From Nostocales cyanobacterium Centralia_MAG_434 (lineage in GTDB: Bacteria; Cyanobacteriota; Cyanobacteriia; Cyanobacteriales; Nostocaceae): a DNA stretch of 46,785 bases. The notes under the pieces are model-generated. The model was not told where the DNA came from, ran no database searches, and saw only the letters and a program-made list of their open reading frames with translations. The position numbers and the translations under genes are program-made. Below are positions 1 through 7,540 of this stretch, in pieces. The stretch is from contig JAJPJF010000064.1 in assembly GCA_021324415.1 (NCBI GenBank), positions 1 to 46,785 of the forward strand. The letters run 5' to 3'. How positions within the stretch are numbered: position 1 is the stretch's first letter; the number at the start of each line of letters is the position of its first letter.

Positions 1-227
1 AATGATGTTTGACCACCATAGGAGTCGATTTCACCAGGAAGCGCAAATCCATTTGAGGTAGCACCTATAGGACCAGCAGCGGCACCTGAGGATGTCGGTG
101 CAGTATTTGCGACGTACTCAGTTGCATCACTCACAATACCCAGTGTGGGACCGCCACCTGCCACAAATTGCTGTTGCTTATTAGATAACTCCACAAACAA
201 CTCTGATTGCATGTTGTCGTGTAACAT
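1..227 (-). CDS. Double-glycine-leader precursor peptide A (cut by window edge)
   Basis: Partial gene; 75 codons are visible from the ATG at 225-227. The leader reads MLHDNMQSELFVELSNKQQQ and ends FVAGGG, the double-glycine cleavage pattern recognised by C39-peptidase exporters. The core begins GPTLGIVSDATEY and runs to the motif ALPGEIDSYGGQ. It is nearly identical to the precursor at 3235-3627 over this stretch, so it is a recent paralogue. An AGAGG ribosome site lies about 10 bases upstream. No cysteine is present, so lanthionine or disulfide chemistry is unlikely. The C-terminal part lies outside the window. The role as a secreted or modified peptide is inferred from leader type and neighbours. 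Confidence 0.75.
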   Translation of the reverse strand, partial: MLHDNMQSELFVELSNKQQQFVAGGGPTLGIVSDATEYVANTAPTSSGAAAGPIGATSNGFALPGEIDSYGGQTS

Positions 228-274
228 ATTTGAGAACCTCTGTTCTGTTGGGTTACAATTGAGCTTTAGCAGTT

Positions 275-313
275 GAATATTCAATTTATAATGCAGTCGG
301 GAATTAAATATTC
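275..313 (-). promoter_or_regulatory. Conserved inverted repeat upstream of precursor A
   Basis: Arms GAATATTCAATT (275-286) and AATTAAATATTC (302-313) pair with one mismatch around a 15-base spacer. The same element, with perfect arms, lies upstream of precursor C at 3812-3850. It could be an operator or an RNA stem; no regulator is identified. Confidence 0.4.
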
Positions 314-628
314 AACTAATAATTACGATAAATATTTATATTGTTATTTTCTAGGGAAAAACTACTATAAAAAAATAAGTATTTTTTTAAGTAATATCCT
401 GAATTTATATTATGTTGATTTATTCTAAAAGTAGTTTTTTCTGGTCTACGAAAAACTATTAGTTAGATTCTAAACAAAAATATTAGGGATAATTATGGAT
501 ACTTTATAAGAAAGAGGCAATTGCCGTCAGGAACCACCTCTTCTTCATGATTATTCCGTTTAATTATTGGACCTTATTTTATATGTTTAGAAACTATAAC
601 AATCCTATTTGAATAGCAAATAGGCCAT

Positions 629-669
629 ATTCAGAAACCCAGTTTCTTTAAGAAACTGGGTTTCTGAAT
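629..669. repeat. Dispersed hairpin repeat, copy 1
   Basis: An essentially perfect 20-bp inverted repeat with a one-base centre; the inner arms read CAGAAACCCAGTTTCTT and its complement. Related hairpins lie near 3059-3092, 6790-6825 and 40177-40209, usually preceded by AGCAATCCT. It lies downstream of precursor B and could also stop transcription, but there is no clear T-run. Confidence 0.55.
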
Positions 670-809
670 ATTTACAAACGATTTAGACTTACGATACCCT
701 ACGATGTATTAAACGGAAAGACTCTATGAAACAACTTCTTTTCGCTGCAATCTCAACACCTCTAGAGAGTGTGCTTCTCTAGCTAGTTTTACTGTTCAAG
801 TTTTTTGAG

Positions 810-1094
810 TTAGGGAATAATAATAGGCAAAGGAGGAAAAGGAGGAGTAGGAATTGGCGGAACTCCCGCAATAGCTATTTGACCTCCAAAGGCACCAAAT
901 TGCGCTGGTAGAGCGAACGATTTTGAAACCAGACCTGCCGGAGTAGCAATGGAATTCGAAAATGCTGGAAAAGCACTAACGAAGTACTGAGACAAATTGC
1001 TAGCAATGCTGAATGGAGAACCACCAGCAATAAATTGTTGTTGTTTATTAGATAATTCTACGAACAACTCAGATTGTATATTATCAGGTAACAT
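810..1094 (-). CDS. Double-glycine-leader precursor peptide B, proline-rich tail
   Basis: 94 residues. The leader MLPDNIQSELFVELSNKQQQ is followed by FIAGG, so cleavage is expected after residue 25. The core starts SPFSIASNLSQY, contains ALPAQFGAFGGQ (aligning with ALPGEIDSYGGQ of precursors A and C) and ends in a remarkable proline-rich tail, VPPIPTPPFPPLPIIIP. There is no Cys or Trp; the aromatics are one Tyr and several Phe. The ATG follows the conserved AACAGAGGTTCTCA ribosome-site block. It lies just downstream of the halogenase-like gene on the same strand (111-bp gap), so the two are likely co-regulated. The final product is unknown. Confidence 0.75.
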   Translation of the reverse strand: MLPDNIQSELFVELSNKQQQFIAGGSPFSIASNLSQYFVSAFPAFSNSIATPAGLVSKSFALPAQFGAFGGQIAIAGVPPIPTPPFPPLPIIIP

Positions 1095-1143
1095 AGATGA
1101 GAACCTCTGTTAAAAATTGTTGTCATTGACCAAGAGATGAAAA

Positions 1144-1189
1144 GGGAGCATCTTGATTTGGCAGATGATTCCATGTAGGGGATGCTTCC
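1144..1189. repeat. Short MITE-like inverted repeat
   Basis: Ends GGGAGCATC (1144-1152) and GATGCTTCC (1181-1189) are inverted with one mismatch. The left end, GGGAGCATCTTGATTTGGCA, matches the reversed right end of the element at 3657-3790, so both belong to one dispersed family. It sits between precursor B and the halogenase-like gene. Confidence 0.45.
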
Positions 1190-1205
1190 GATGAAAAAAC
1201 TCAGC

Positions 1206-2963
1206 TTATGTCTTATGCCACCATTGCTGTAATTCTGGACGATATTGATAATTCTTGAATTCCTGACGCATCTTCTCAATTAGAGTGTTATCAGGCAAGT
1301 TCTTTGTCTGTAGATAATAAATAAATTCAGCGACTGTTACTTCAGTTAACCTTACTGCCCATTGCAACAAGTGATAGAAGTATTTAGGTGCTAATAAACC
1401 AGGCAGACCAAAAGCTTTCCAACGAAAGCGGTTATACCATATGATTTGGAACAGATATGTGTATTTCACGCTTTTATAGAGATTGCTGCGCTTAGATTCA
1501 TATTTAGTATTTTCTAGAAAGTCATCAAAGTGAGTGAGAGTATGGTAGCCCCAGAAAAGTTGATCTGCTCGAAAACAATCCATTAACCCAATGTTTTTTC
1601 CCTGTTCTACGACTTGAGTAAATTGGTTATGGAGCTCATCAACAAATTTCTGAATAGAATCTGCAGAGGCAATAAATTTTTTAATGTAATCCAAATCCAT
1701 ATGCCATTTACCGATATACATCGGTAAGAATATGCCAAACCAAACCATATACTCATAATAGATCCGCCAACTCATGACACTAGCGTGACCAAGTTGTTTG
1801 GCATGATGGCTAACTGTTTGATTAATAATTCGGGCAAACCTCAGGTTGAAGTTATTGTAGGCAGTTCTTTTTTCTTCTGCGTTAGCTTCACCTGCTAATT
1901 TGGCACGGATGATTTCTGTCACACTTTCAATTGCAACACATGTCATTGATGTTCCTGTAGAATAGAAAGCATCGAATATATAAGCAGCATCACCAATAAC
2001 ATACCAGTTGTCTTTGGAGAATAGAGTTTTGCTCATACGTGCAACTCTTGGTCGATAGTGGAAGTCCACTCCGTCACTACTGTTAACAATCTGATATAGG
2101 ATGTTATGATTTTTTTCTAAAAATGAATAGAACTTCTGCTTTGTATTGATTAAGTCATCAGGAATCACATCACGATGGAACATAGCACCAATTGATAACT
2201 CCATTGATTCTATTTCAGTTGGAATCATCCATAGCCAATGTCCGTGACCAAACCAATGGTTAGTAACATAATAACGGCTACAAGTACCTCCATAAGGAGA
2301 ATAAAAATTATTGAATATTGCGCGATCTACGTTTTTAACGCGTACCCAAGCTGAGCCATTATCCACACCAAAAAGTTCTGCTGGTTTAAATAAAAGATTA
2401 TTTGTCTTCTTACCAATAATGAAACTACTACCAGCTGCATCTATAACATGTTTAGCCTTAAGATTGATGTACTGCTCACCAACCTTAACATTAATAGTTT
2501 TAATGGCATCACCTGGGGTTAAATCCAGATCAATAACACGACCTTTATAAAAGATAGCCCCCATCTTTGTATTCATCTCAAGTATATTGCGCTCAAACTT
2601 AGCACGATTCATTTGAAATGTGAGAATAGAGGGTTGGCGATTAGACCAAATATGATAGTAGTCATTAATGCTATCTGTTTTTAATGGATCTTTAGGCCAA
2701 TGAAAACTCAATCCAAACTTTGGTGGATGATTTTCGATCATGTAGTCTTGGAGGCCTAAATCCTTGCAAATAAAAAGTGCAGCCATTTCGACAGTCGATT
2801 CACCGATTTTAAGATCTTTATCTGTTCTTTCTTCCCCACGAGGATCAATCAAAGCAACGCGAATATTTGGAATAGTGAGTAACAAGTGCCGAGCCTGGCA
2901 AACACCACCAAATCCTGCTCCCATGATAACCACATCATATTCTTGTTGTTGAACTTCAATCAT
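1206..2963 (-). CDS. Flavin-dependent halogenase-like enzyme (tryptophan halogenase family)
   Basis: 585 residues. An N-terminal FAD-binding fold shows GAGFGG at 15-20 and GESTVE at 54-59. NHPPKFGLSFHW places Lys82 where PrnA/RebH carry the catalytic lysine. WLWMIP at 243-248 is the WxWxIP signature of flavin-dependent halogenases, and GDAAYIFDAFYSTG at 324-337 is the second FAD motif, with Ala where many halogenases have Pro. The C-terminus is longer than the roughly 510-540 residues of free-tryptophan halogenases. It lies between precursor genes B and C, all on the minus strand, so a peptide substrate is plausible. By family it would need reduced flavin from a separate reductase; none is seen nearby. 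It could instead be a halogenase-fold monooxygenase. The upstream ribosome site is weak. Confidence 0.8.
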   Translation of the reverse strand: MIEVQQQEYDVVIMGAGFGGVCQARHLLLTIPNIRVALIDPRGEERTDKDLKIGESTVEMAALFICKDLGLQDYMIENHPPKFGLSFHWPKDPLKTDSINDYYHIWSNRQPSILTFQMNRAKFERNILEMNTKMGAIFYKGRVIDLDLTPGDAIKTINVKVGEQYINLKAKHVIDAAGSSFIIGKKTNNLLFKPAELFGVDNGSAWVRVKNVDRAIFNNFYSPYGGTCSRYYVTNHWFGHGHWLWMIPTEIESMELSIGAMFHRDVIPDDLINTKQKFYSFLEKNHNILYQIVNSSDGVDFHYRPRVARMSKTLFSKDNWYVIGDAAYIFDAFYSTGTSMTCVAIESVTEIIRAKLAGEANAEEKRTAYNNFNLRFARIINQTVSHHAKQLGHASVMSWRIYYEYMVWFGIFLPMYIGKWHMDLDYIKKFIASADSIQKFVDELHNQFTQVVEQGKNIGLMDCFRADQLFWGYHTLTHFDDFLENTKYESKRSNLYKSVKYTYLFQIIWYNRFRWKAFGLPGLLAPKYFYHLLQWAVRLTEVTVAEFIYYLQTKNLPDNTLIEKMRQEFKNYQYRPELQQWWHKT

Positions 2964-3057
2964 GAATCGATTTTCCGTAATTTAAGGACTTTAACGAAGA
3001 GGAAACACACGGCTATAGCAATCCGTGTAGAAGTTGAAGTTGTAAAAATTAAAAGTT

Positions 3058-3092
3058 TCAGAATCCCGGTTCCTTGGAGAAACCAGGACTCT
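3058..3092. repeat. Dispersed hairpin repeat, diverged copy 2
   Basis: CAGAATCCCGGTTCC and GGAGAAACCAGGACTCT form an imperfect stem related to the hairpins at 629 and 40177. AGCAATCC precedes it by about 40 bases, as in the other copies. It lies between the halogenase-like gene and precursor C. Confidence 0.4.
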
Positions 3093-3234
3093 CGTTTCTC
3101 ACGAATGATCTAGGATTGTTGAGATAGCAATATGGTGCAAGATGTTAGCTTTTAACTAGCGCTAAAACAGCGTTAGTACACATGAAAGAAACACATCTTA
3201 CTGTTAAGAACTCCCTGTACTCTTGAGAGATACG

Positions 3235-3627
3235 TTAAACGGCAGGAAGACCAGGCAAAGGTCCAACGCCAGGAATAGCAGGAAGACCGAGACCGGTAGA
3301 CCTTTGAGCAGGCTGTGTTAAAGCAGCAGTTCTAGGACCAGCGATACTAGGGAAGGTAAGAGCTGCAGGAATTGCCAAACCAGGAACACCAGAAGCACCT
3401 AATGATGTTTGACCACCATAGGAGTCGATTTCACCAGGAAGAGCAGCTCCATTTGAGGTACCACCTATAGGACTAGCGCCAGCAATTGAAGTTGTCGGTG
3501 CAGTATTTGCGACGTACTCAGTTGCATCACTTACAATACCTAATGTGGGACCACCACCAGCCACAAATTGCTGTTGCTTGTTAGATAACTCCACAAACAA
3601 CTCAGATTGGATGTTGCCTTGTAACAT
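3235..3627 (-). CDS. Double-glycine-leader precursor peptide C, Pro/Gly-rich tail
   Basis: 130 residues from the ATG at 3625-3627. The frame stays open to 3711, but that extension runs into an inserted repeat, and the shared AGAGG ribosome site supports the inner ATG. The leader MLQGNIQSELFVELSNKQQQ ends FVAGGG. The core GPTLGIVSDATEYVANTAP is followed by ALPGEIDSYGGQTSLG, then a long Pro/Ala/Gly-rich tail ending LPAIPGVGPLPGLPAV. No Cys or Trp; Tyr residues occur in DATEY and DSYGG. It is transcribed toward the halogenase-like gene, 271 bp away. It is probably exported and trimmed by the C39 transporter at 8910. Confidence 0.75.
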   Translation of the reverse strand: MLQGNIQSELFVELSNKQQQFVAGGGPTLGIVSDATEYVANTAPTTSIAGASPIGGTSNGAALPGEIDSYGGQTSLGASGVPGLAIPAALTFPSIAGPRTAALTQPAQRSTGLGLPAIPGVGPLPGLPAV

Positions 3628-3648
3628 ATTTGAGGACCTCTGTTGGGT

Positions 3649-3798
3649 AACAATAGGGGAGCATTCTCTAGATGGAATAAGTAGTGCGTTCGCGAAGCGT
3701 GTGCTTTGCACTCACGTCTTGCTCGATAAATATGTTATGCGAGCGAGACGCTCGCACTACAAAATAAATCTGCCAAATCGGGATGCGCCCAACAATAG
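3649..3798. mobile_element. MITE-like insertion with 8-bp target duplication upstream of precursor C
   Basis: AACAATAG occurs at 3649-3656 and 3791-3798 as direct repeats flanking 134 bp. The insert starts GGGAGCATTC and ends, read inverted, GGGCGCATCC (8 of 10 matching), resembling terminal inverted repeats. Inside are CGTTCGCGAAGCG and GCGAGCGAGACGCTCGC palindromes. The homologous region upstream of precursor A reads straight through this point, so the insertion came after the duplication. No transposase is encoded. Confidence 0.6.
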
Positions 3799-3811
3799 AG
3801 CTTTAGCAGCT

Positions 3812-3850
3812 GAATATTTAATTGATAATTCAGTCGTGAATTAAATATTC
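3812..3850 (-). promoter_or_regulatory. Conserved inverted repeat upstream of precursor C
   Basis: Perfect 12-bp arms GAATATTTAATT (3812-3823) and AATTAAATATTC (3839-3850) flank a 15-base spacer. The element is conserved upstream of precursor A. The inserted repeat now separates it from the start codon by about 185 bp, against about 48 bp in the A copy. It is a candidate operator or promoter-associated stem. Confidence 0.4.
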
Positions 3851-5679
3851 AACTAATAATGACGATAGCTATTTGTTTGATTAGTTTCTATAGAATTTTT
3901 ACCCAAAAAAATACCTATATTCTTAGGTAATACCCTACTGCTAGTAGATCGAAAACAGACTCAACATAAAATCTTGTCTTCAATTCTTGTGATTGTTAAT
4001 CATCTCATTCTATGCAATACTCCTTATCCCTGTATGAATAAATACTTTGAGGAAACTACCTGTATTAACCCACTAGGACGGACTAGGCTTATAGCTTTTC
4101 TGAGAACTACCAGAACTTCTTCGGCAATACTAGGACTTATTTTTAAACTCTAGTCACACAATGATAGAAGCTAAAGTCAATATTACAGGTTGATATTCTC
4201 CCCACCTTACCAAACGGCAGAAGTCAGGGATTCTAAATCTCAGGACCTTGAGTGTATTAACAATAAGGACAGACTTGTGTTCCAAGTAGTCTAGTCTTCA
4301 AAGCTGGACAGCCATCCTTTAGCCAAGGACTCTAGACTCTCTTTGACAATTTCGGGGAACTGAATATATAATCGCGACTAGAGACTAGTTGTTTAACTCT
4401 ATAAAATTTTATTTATAAAATTTCCCATATTTTAGGATATTTGATTAAAATTTATCATTCTGTTCTTCTTCAAAGAGGACTTTTTCCGACTTAATTACCG
4501 AAGTTATCCGACTAAACAATAATTAAGTTTATTGTAATAATCGAACATAGGGAGAGTCAGACACTGGACTATTCAAGAGTGTTTAGCTCTTGTTTCGTCT
4601 CTATTAAACCTTTTTGAAGGATCTTGATCATGTTACATCAAAATCTAGAAACCGAACTGGATCTGAGATTTTGGGATTTAATATATGGTCTATTTAAGCC
4701 TCATAGGCAATGGTAGACAGAATTTATAACCTGTTCTTGCTAGCGACTACTCATTGGCAAGACAATTGTTGTCTTATTCTGTATTCCAATAAGACAGCAA
4801 ATACATCATTTCAGAAAGTAGAATCTACCTTAAAGCATAGCTGTGTATTCCTCTCAAAGAACTGTATCCCTGGCAATAGCAAACTGTCATATTAATGGTA
4901 ATTACCCAAAATTTTTACGTAATGAACTGCGTAATTTTGCTATAGAATTAAACAAAACTATTGGCTATCTTATGAAATAGCTTAAAAGACAGTTTTTTAT
5001 CTATAGTGAAAGCCAGATTCCATAATCCTCATCTAGTTGATACCAAAACTTTACAGTTACGACCTGCACTTTAATGGTCATTTAGCTGTAATGTTATCAA
5101 CCTGTAGCGCTCCTCAGCGACAGGCACAAACAGGAAACTATCAGGCAAACTCGAATCGTCCACATCAAACAGCTAAAAAATTAAAGATTGGTAGCATTTT
5201 GCTCAGTTTGTGAAGACGCATCGAAAACACAAGCTCAAATGGCAGCATTGTAGCATGGCAATATTAGTCTCCACACGCTCTTGGGAGCGTTATACAAGAG
5301 CGAACTTCACGTGACAAAAGACCTACTGCTACCTCCGACGAGACGAAGCCAACGGTGCTTTCTGTCAATTCTATTTCCGTAATGAAATTAGTTCTTCAAG
5401 TAGTTCTCATTAATGATTTTTAAAGAAGCCAGAAAGAAATTTTCTGATTTTCAATACAATAAAAAATGATTAGGCTAATACGAGCATTTTTTGTACTTTT
5501 TAGCATATATAGCAATCAAATAGGAAATTTAATCATTCTAAGAGTTTCAAGTAGTTGATATATCTAATAAACAACGTGATTAGGCTAAATTGAAAATTTT
5601 ATGGCTCTAGGCTCCAATTTCTGTCTTTCATTATTTCATAATTAGCAATGCCAAATTAGCCAGAAAGTATTTGTACCTT
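3851..5679. other. Long gene-poor region
   Basis: About 1.8 kb between the divergent precursor C and the response regulator. AT-rich, with stop codons in all frames and no recognised domain. The only item worth noting is the small ORF at 4630-4716. A perfect 8-bp inverted repeat, CGCTCTTG/CAAGAGCG, lies at 5276-5302. The region may be decayed DNA or hold an untranslated RNA; I cannot tell which. Confidence 0.5.
4630..4716 (+). CDS. 28-codon ORF, possible relic of a precursor leader
   Basis: It starts MLHQNLETELDLRF, which lines up with MLHDNMQSELFVEL of precursor A, then diverges and stops at FKPHRQW. GAAGGA lies 8 bases before the ATG, a good ribosome site. It has no double-glycine motif. 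It may be a decayed precursor or a chance resemblance; expression is unknown. Confidence 0.3.
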   Translation: MLHQNLETELDLRFWDLIYGLFKPHRQW

Positions 5680-6378
5680 ATGTCATTACTAATTCTTGTT
5701 GTCGATGACGATCCAGCAATTCTTCATGAGGCTCGCTCTTCTCTAGAAGAGTTTGGTTACTCAGTTATTACTGCTGGGGATGCGAAAGAGGCACTGAAGA
5801 TGATTGAAGAATATCACCCTAACTTGATTGTAACTGATATCAATATACTTCAGTTAGATAACTATAAACTAATTCGCTGGGTACGTCAGCACCCAAAGTT
5901 CCGTATATTACCTATAATATTTCTGACAACAAGACTAAATGCAGAAAAGCGAATTCGAGGGTATCAGTTAGGGGGCGATGCGTGTTTAGCTAAACCGTTT
6001 GAATTAAATGAATTATATGCCGTGATCCGGAATCTACTGGAGCGATCGCAAACAATTCTGTGGCAGTGGCATCTAGGAATGCAACAGCAAAATTATGAAA
6101 ATCAAAATCCTTCATTAAATGGAACATCCCAGATTTCTTTAGACAATCAACAATCTACAATTGAATCAGATCCCATACATCAACTCTTTCTAACTCGTAG
6201 AGAAAAAGCTGTTCTAAAGTTGTTGGCAGAAGGCAAGTCAAATTCCCAAATTGCTGCTTGCTTGTATCTCAGTCGTCGAACTGTGGAAAAGCATGTCAGT
6301 AACTTATTGGGTAAAACAGGAACCAGTAACAGACTAGAACTTGTCCGCATTGCTATCAAGCACAATTTGATTGATTGA
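5680..6378 (+). CDS. NarL/FixJ-type response regulator
   Basis: 232 residues from the ATG at 5680; an in-frame TTG lies 9 bases upstream. A receiver domain occupies residues 1-120: acidic cluster VVDDD, phospho-acceptor Asp in LIVTDINI, switch Thr in FLTTRL and Lys in AKPFELNEL. A linker follows, then a LuxR-type helix-turn-helix near residues 165-230, with LTRREKAVLKLLAEGKSN and RRTVEKHVSNLLGKTG. By family it is a phosphorylation-controlled DNA-binding regulator. No histidine kinase adjoins it. It lies between the two halves of the precursor locus, so it may control it (inference). Confidence 0.88.
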   Translation: MSLLILVVDDDPAILHEARSSLEEFGYSVITAGDAKEALKMIEEYHPNLIVTDINILQLDNYKLIRWVRQHPKFRILPIIFLTTRLNAEKRIRGYQLGGDACLAKPFELNELYAVIRNLLERSQTILWQWHLGMQQQNYENQNPSLNGTSQISLDNQQSTIESDPIHQLFLTRREKAVLKLLAEGKSNSQIAACLYLSRRTVEKHVSNLLGKTGTSNRLELVRIAIKHNLID

Positions 6379-7051
6379 TATTTCTCCTTAACACTCTTTC
6401 AAGAAATATAAGCCAAAATACTTGTAAAATAAGAGTTCATTAAAATATCTCGTGTTTCTTTCATTCGTAGCAGGTGGTGTGCCGCCAGTGCGCCTGCTTC
6501 TAAGGAACATTCTGTTTTTTCCATCTATTGGGAATATCCTCGAAAGCAACAATTCTAAAACGCTTACTTAGAAGGGTTGTGAATCTTTGTGTTAAAAGTG
6601 AGATTTATTTTGATAAGAAATAAGTTTAAAAACTGAGTTAGAAGAAGCTTCTTAAGTTAAGAAAATGTTTTTTGTATAGAGAGAGTATAAAAGTAGTAAC
6701 TGTGTATAGTTGCATTTTTTTACTACCAAATTGTAATCTCTAAAATTGGGAATTTGTTGTATAGCAATCCTAAATCATTTGTGAAAAATGAGAAACCCAA
6801 TTTCTCTAAAGAACTGGGTTTTTGAGACTTTTGATTTTACAACTCATCTAGGAATGATATCTATATATAATTAATTTTTTGATTTTTTACATAATCTCAA
6901 TAAATTACGTAATTAAATGGGTAAAAACGCTATAGTTTTCAGTAAAATCATTGTTTATCTTAATTAATAAGATATCAATTGAATTTCTCTTTTCTTTATT
7001 TACTGAATGTACAGTAAGAATAATAAACTAAGCTAGAAGAGGTTGCCAACA
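6379..7051. other. Non-coding region upstream of precursor D
   Basis: AT-rich and without a supported ORF. It contains the hairpin repeat at 6760-6826. The last bases, GAAGAGGTTGCC, form the ribosome site of precursor D and resemble the AGAGGTTCTC block of the other precursors. Confidence 0.5.
6760..6826. repeat. Dispersed hairpin repeat, copy 3
   Basis: ATAGCAATCCTAAATCATTT is followed by GTGAAAAATGAGAAACCC and a stem closing with CTGGGTTTTTGAG. The same order (AGCAATCCT, GTGAAAAATGAGAA, hairpin) recurs at 40152-40211, showing a common element rather than chance hairpins. Confidence 0.55.
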
Positions 7052-7312
7052 ATGTTACACAACAACATCAAGTTCGAGTTGTTTGTGGAGTTATCTAATG
7101 AGCAACAACAAACCATTAATGGTGGTGGTCCAACGCTTGGCTCTGTTTCCAATTTGGCTAAATATATTCTCAGATCCTTGCCAGTATACTCGGCTGTTTA
7201 TGCTGGACCTCAGGGTTCAGGGGCAATTGGATATGCCATTCCAAAAGAAATAGATTCTCTGGCTAACCAAATAGCTTTGAGTGCAGCAGACATTGCTAAT
7301 CTGGCAAGTTAA
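7052..7312 (+). CDS. Double-glycine-leader precursor peptide D
   Basis: 86 residues from the ATG at 7052; a TTG three codons upstream overlaps the AGAGG ribosome site and is unlikely. The leader MLHNNIKFELFVELSNEQQQ ends TINGGG. The core GPTLGSVSNLAKYILRSLP keeps the Tyr position and start of precursors A and C, and AIPKEIDSLANQIAL matches their ALPGEIDSYGGQ motif. There is no proline-rich tail; it ends ADIANLAS. Four Tyr, no Trp or Cys in the core. It is the first gene of the plus-strand arm carrying the exporter, so it is probably the cognate substrate (inference). Confidence 0.75.
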   Translation: MLHNNIKFELFVELSNEQQQTINGGGPTLGSVSNLAKYILRSLPVYSAVYAGPQGSGAIGYAIPKEIDSLANQIALSAADIANLAS

Positions 7313-7540
7313 AAATCTTGCCTTGCTGTTCCTAATATTAGAATTAGCAAAATAATCTTATTAAGACTGAAGTGAATTTCTATAAATTTATAGTTGCTCT
7401 GTCAAGAAAATGAATAAAAACTTCGTATTTTTTAATGAACTAGTAATTTATTTCATTATTTTCTTACTTCTCTTTAATTATTATTTGAACTGTTTATCTA
7501 GCTCTAAAACCAATGTTACTGAAGTTAGGTCCTTAAAAAA

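Larger units (their letters stand above)
228..809. other. Non-coding region upstream of precursor A and downstream of precursor B
   Basis: AT-rich, no convincing ORF. It holds the inverted repeat at 275-313, shared with the region upstream of precursor C, and the long hairpin at 629-669. Similarity to the upstream region of precursor C runs from the start codon to about position 340, suggesting the duplication included the promoter. Confidence 0.6.

Noticed and set aside
3628-3711. N-terminal extension of precursor C
   Set aside because: The extension lies in the inserted repeat and the other precursors all start at the conserved ML(H/Q/P) Met with an AGAGG site.
3688-3765. Possible CRISPR-like or palindromic array
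   Set aside because: Only isolated CGTTCGCGAAGCG-type palindromes inside one insertion; no regular repeat-spacer pattern there or elsewhere in the window.
4710-4895. 61-codon plus-strand ORF
   Set aside because: No ribosome site, odd composition, no recognised similarity, in a stop-rich region; likely chance.
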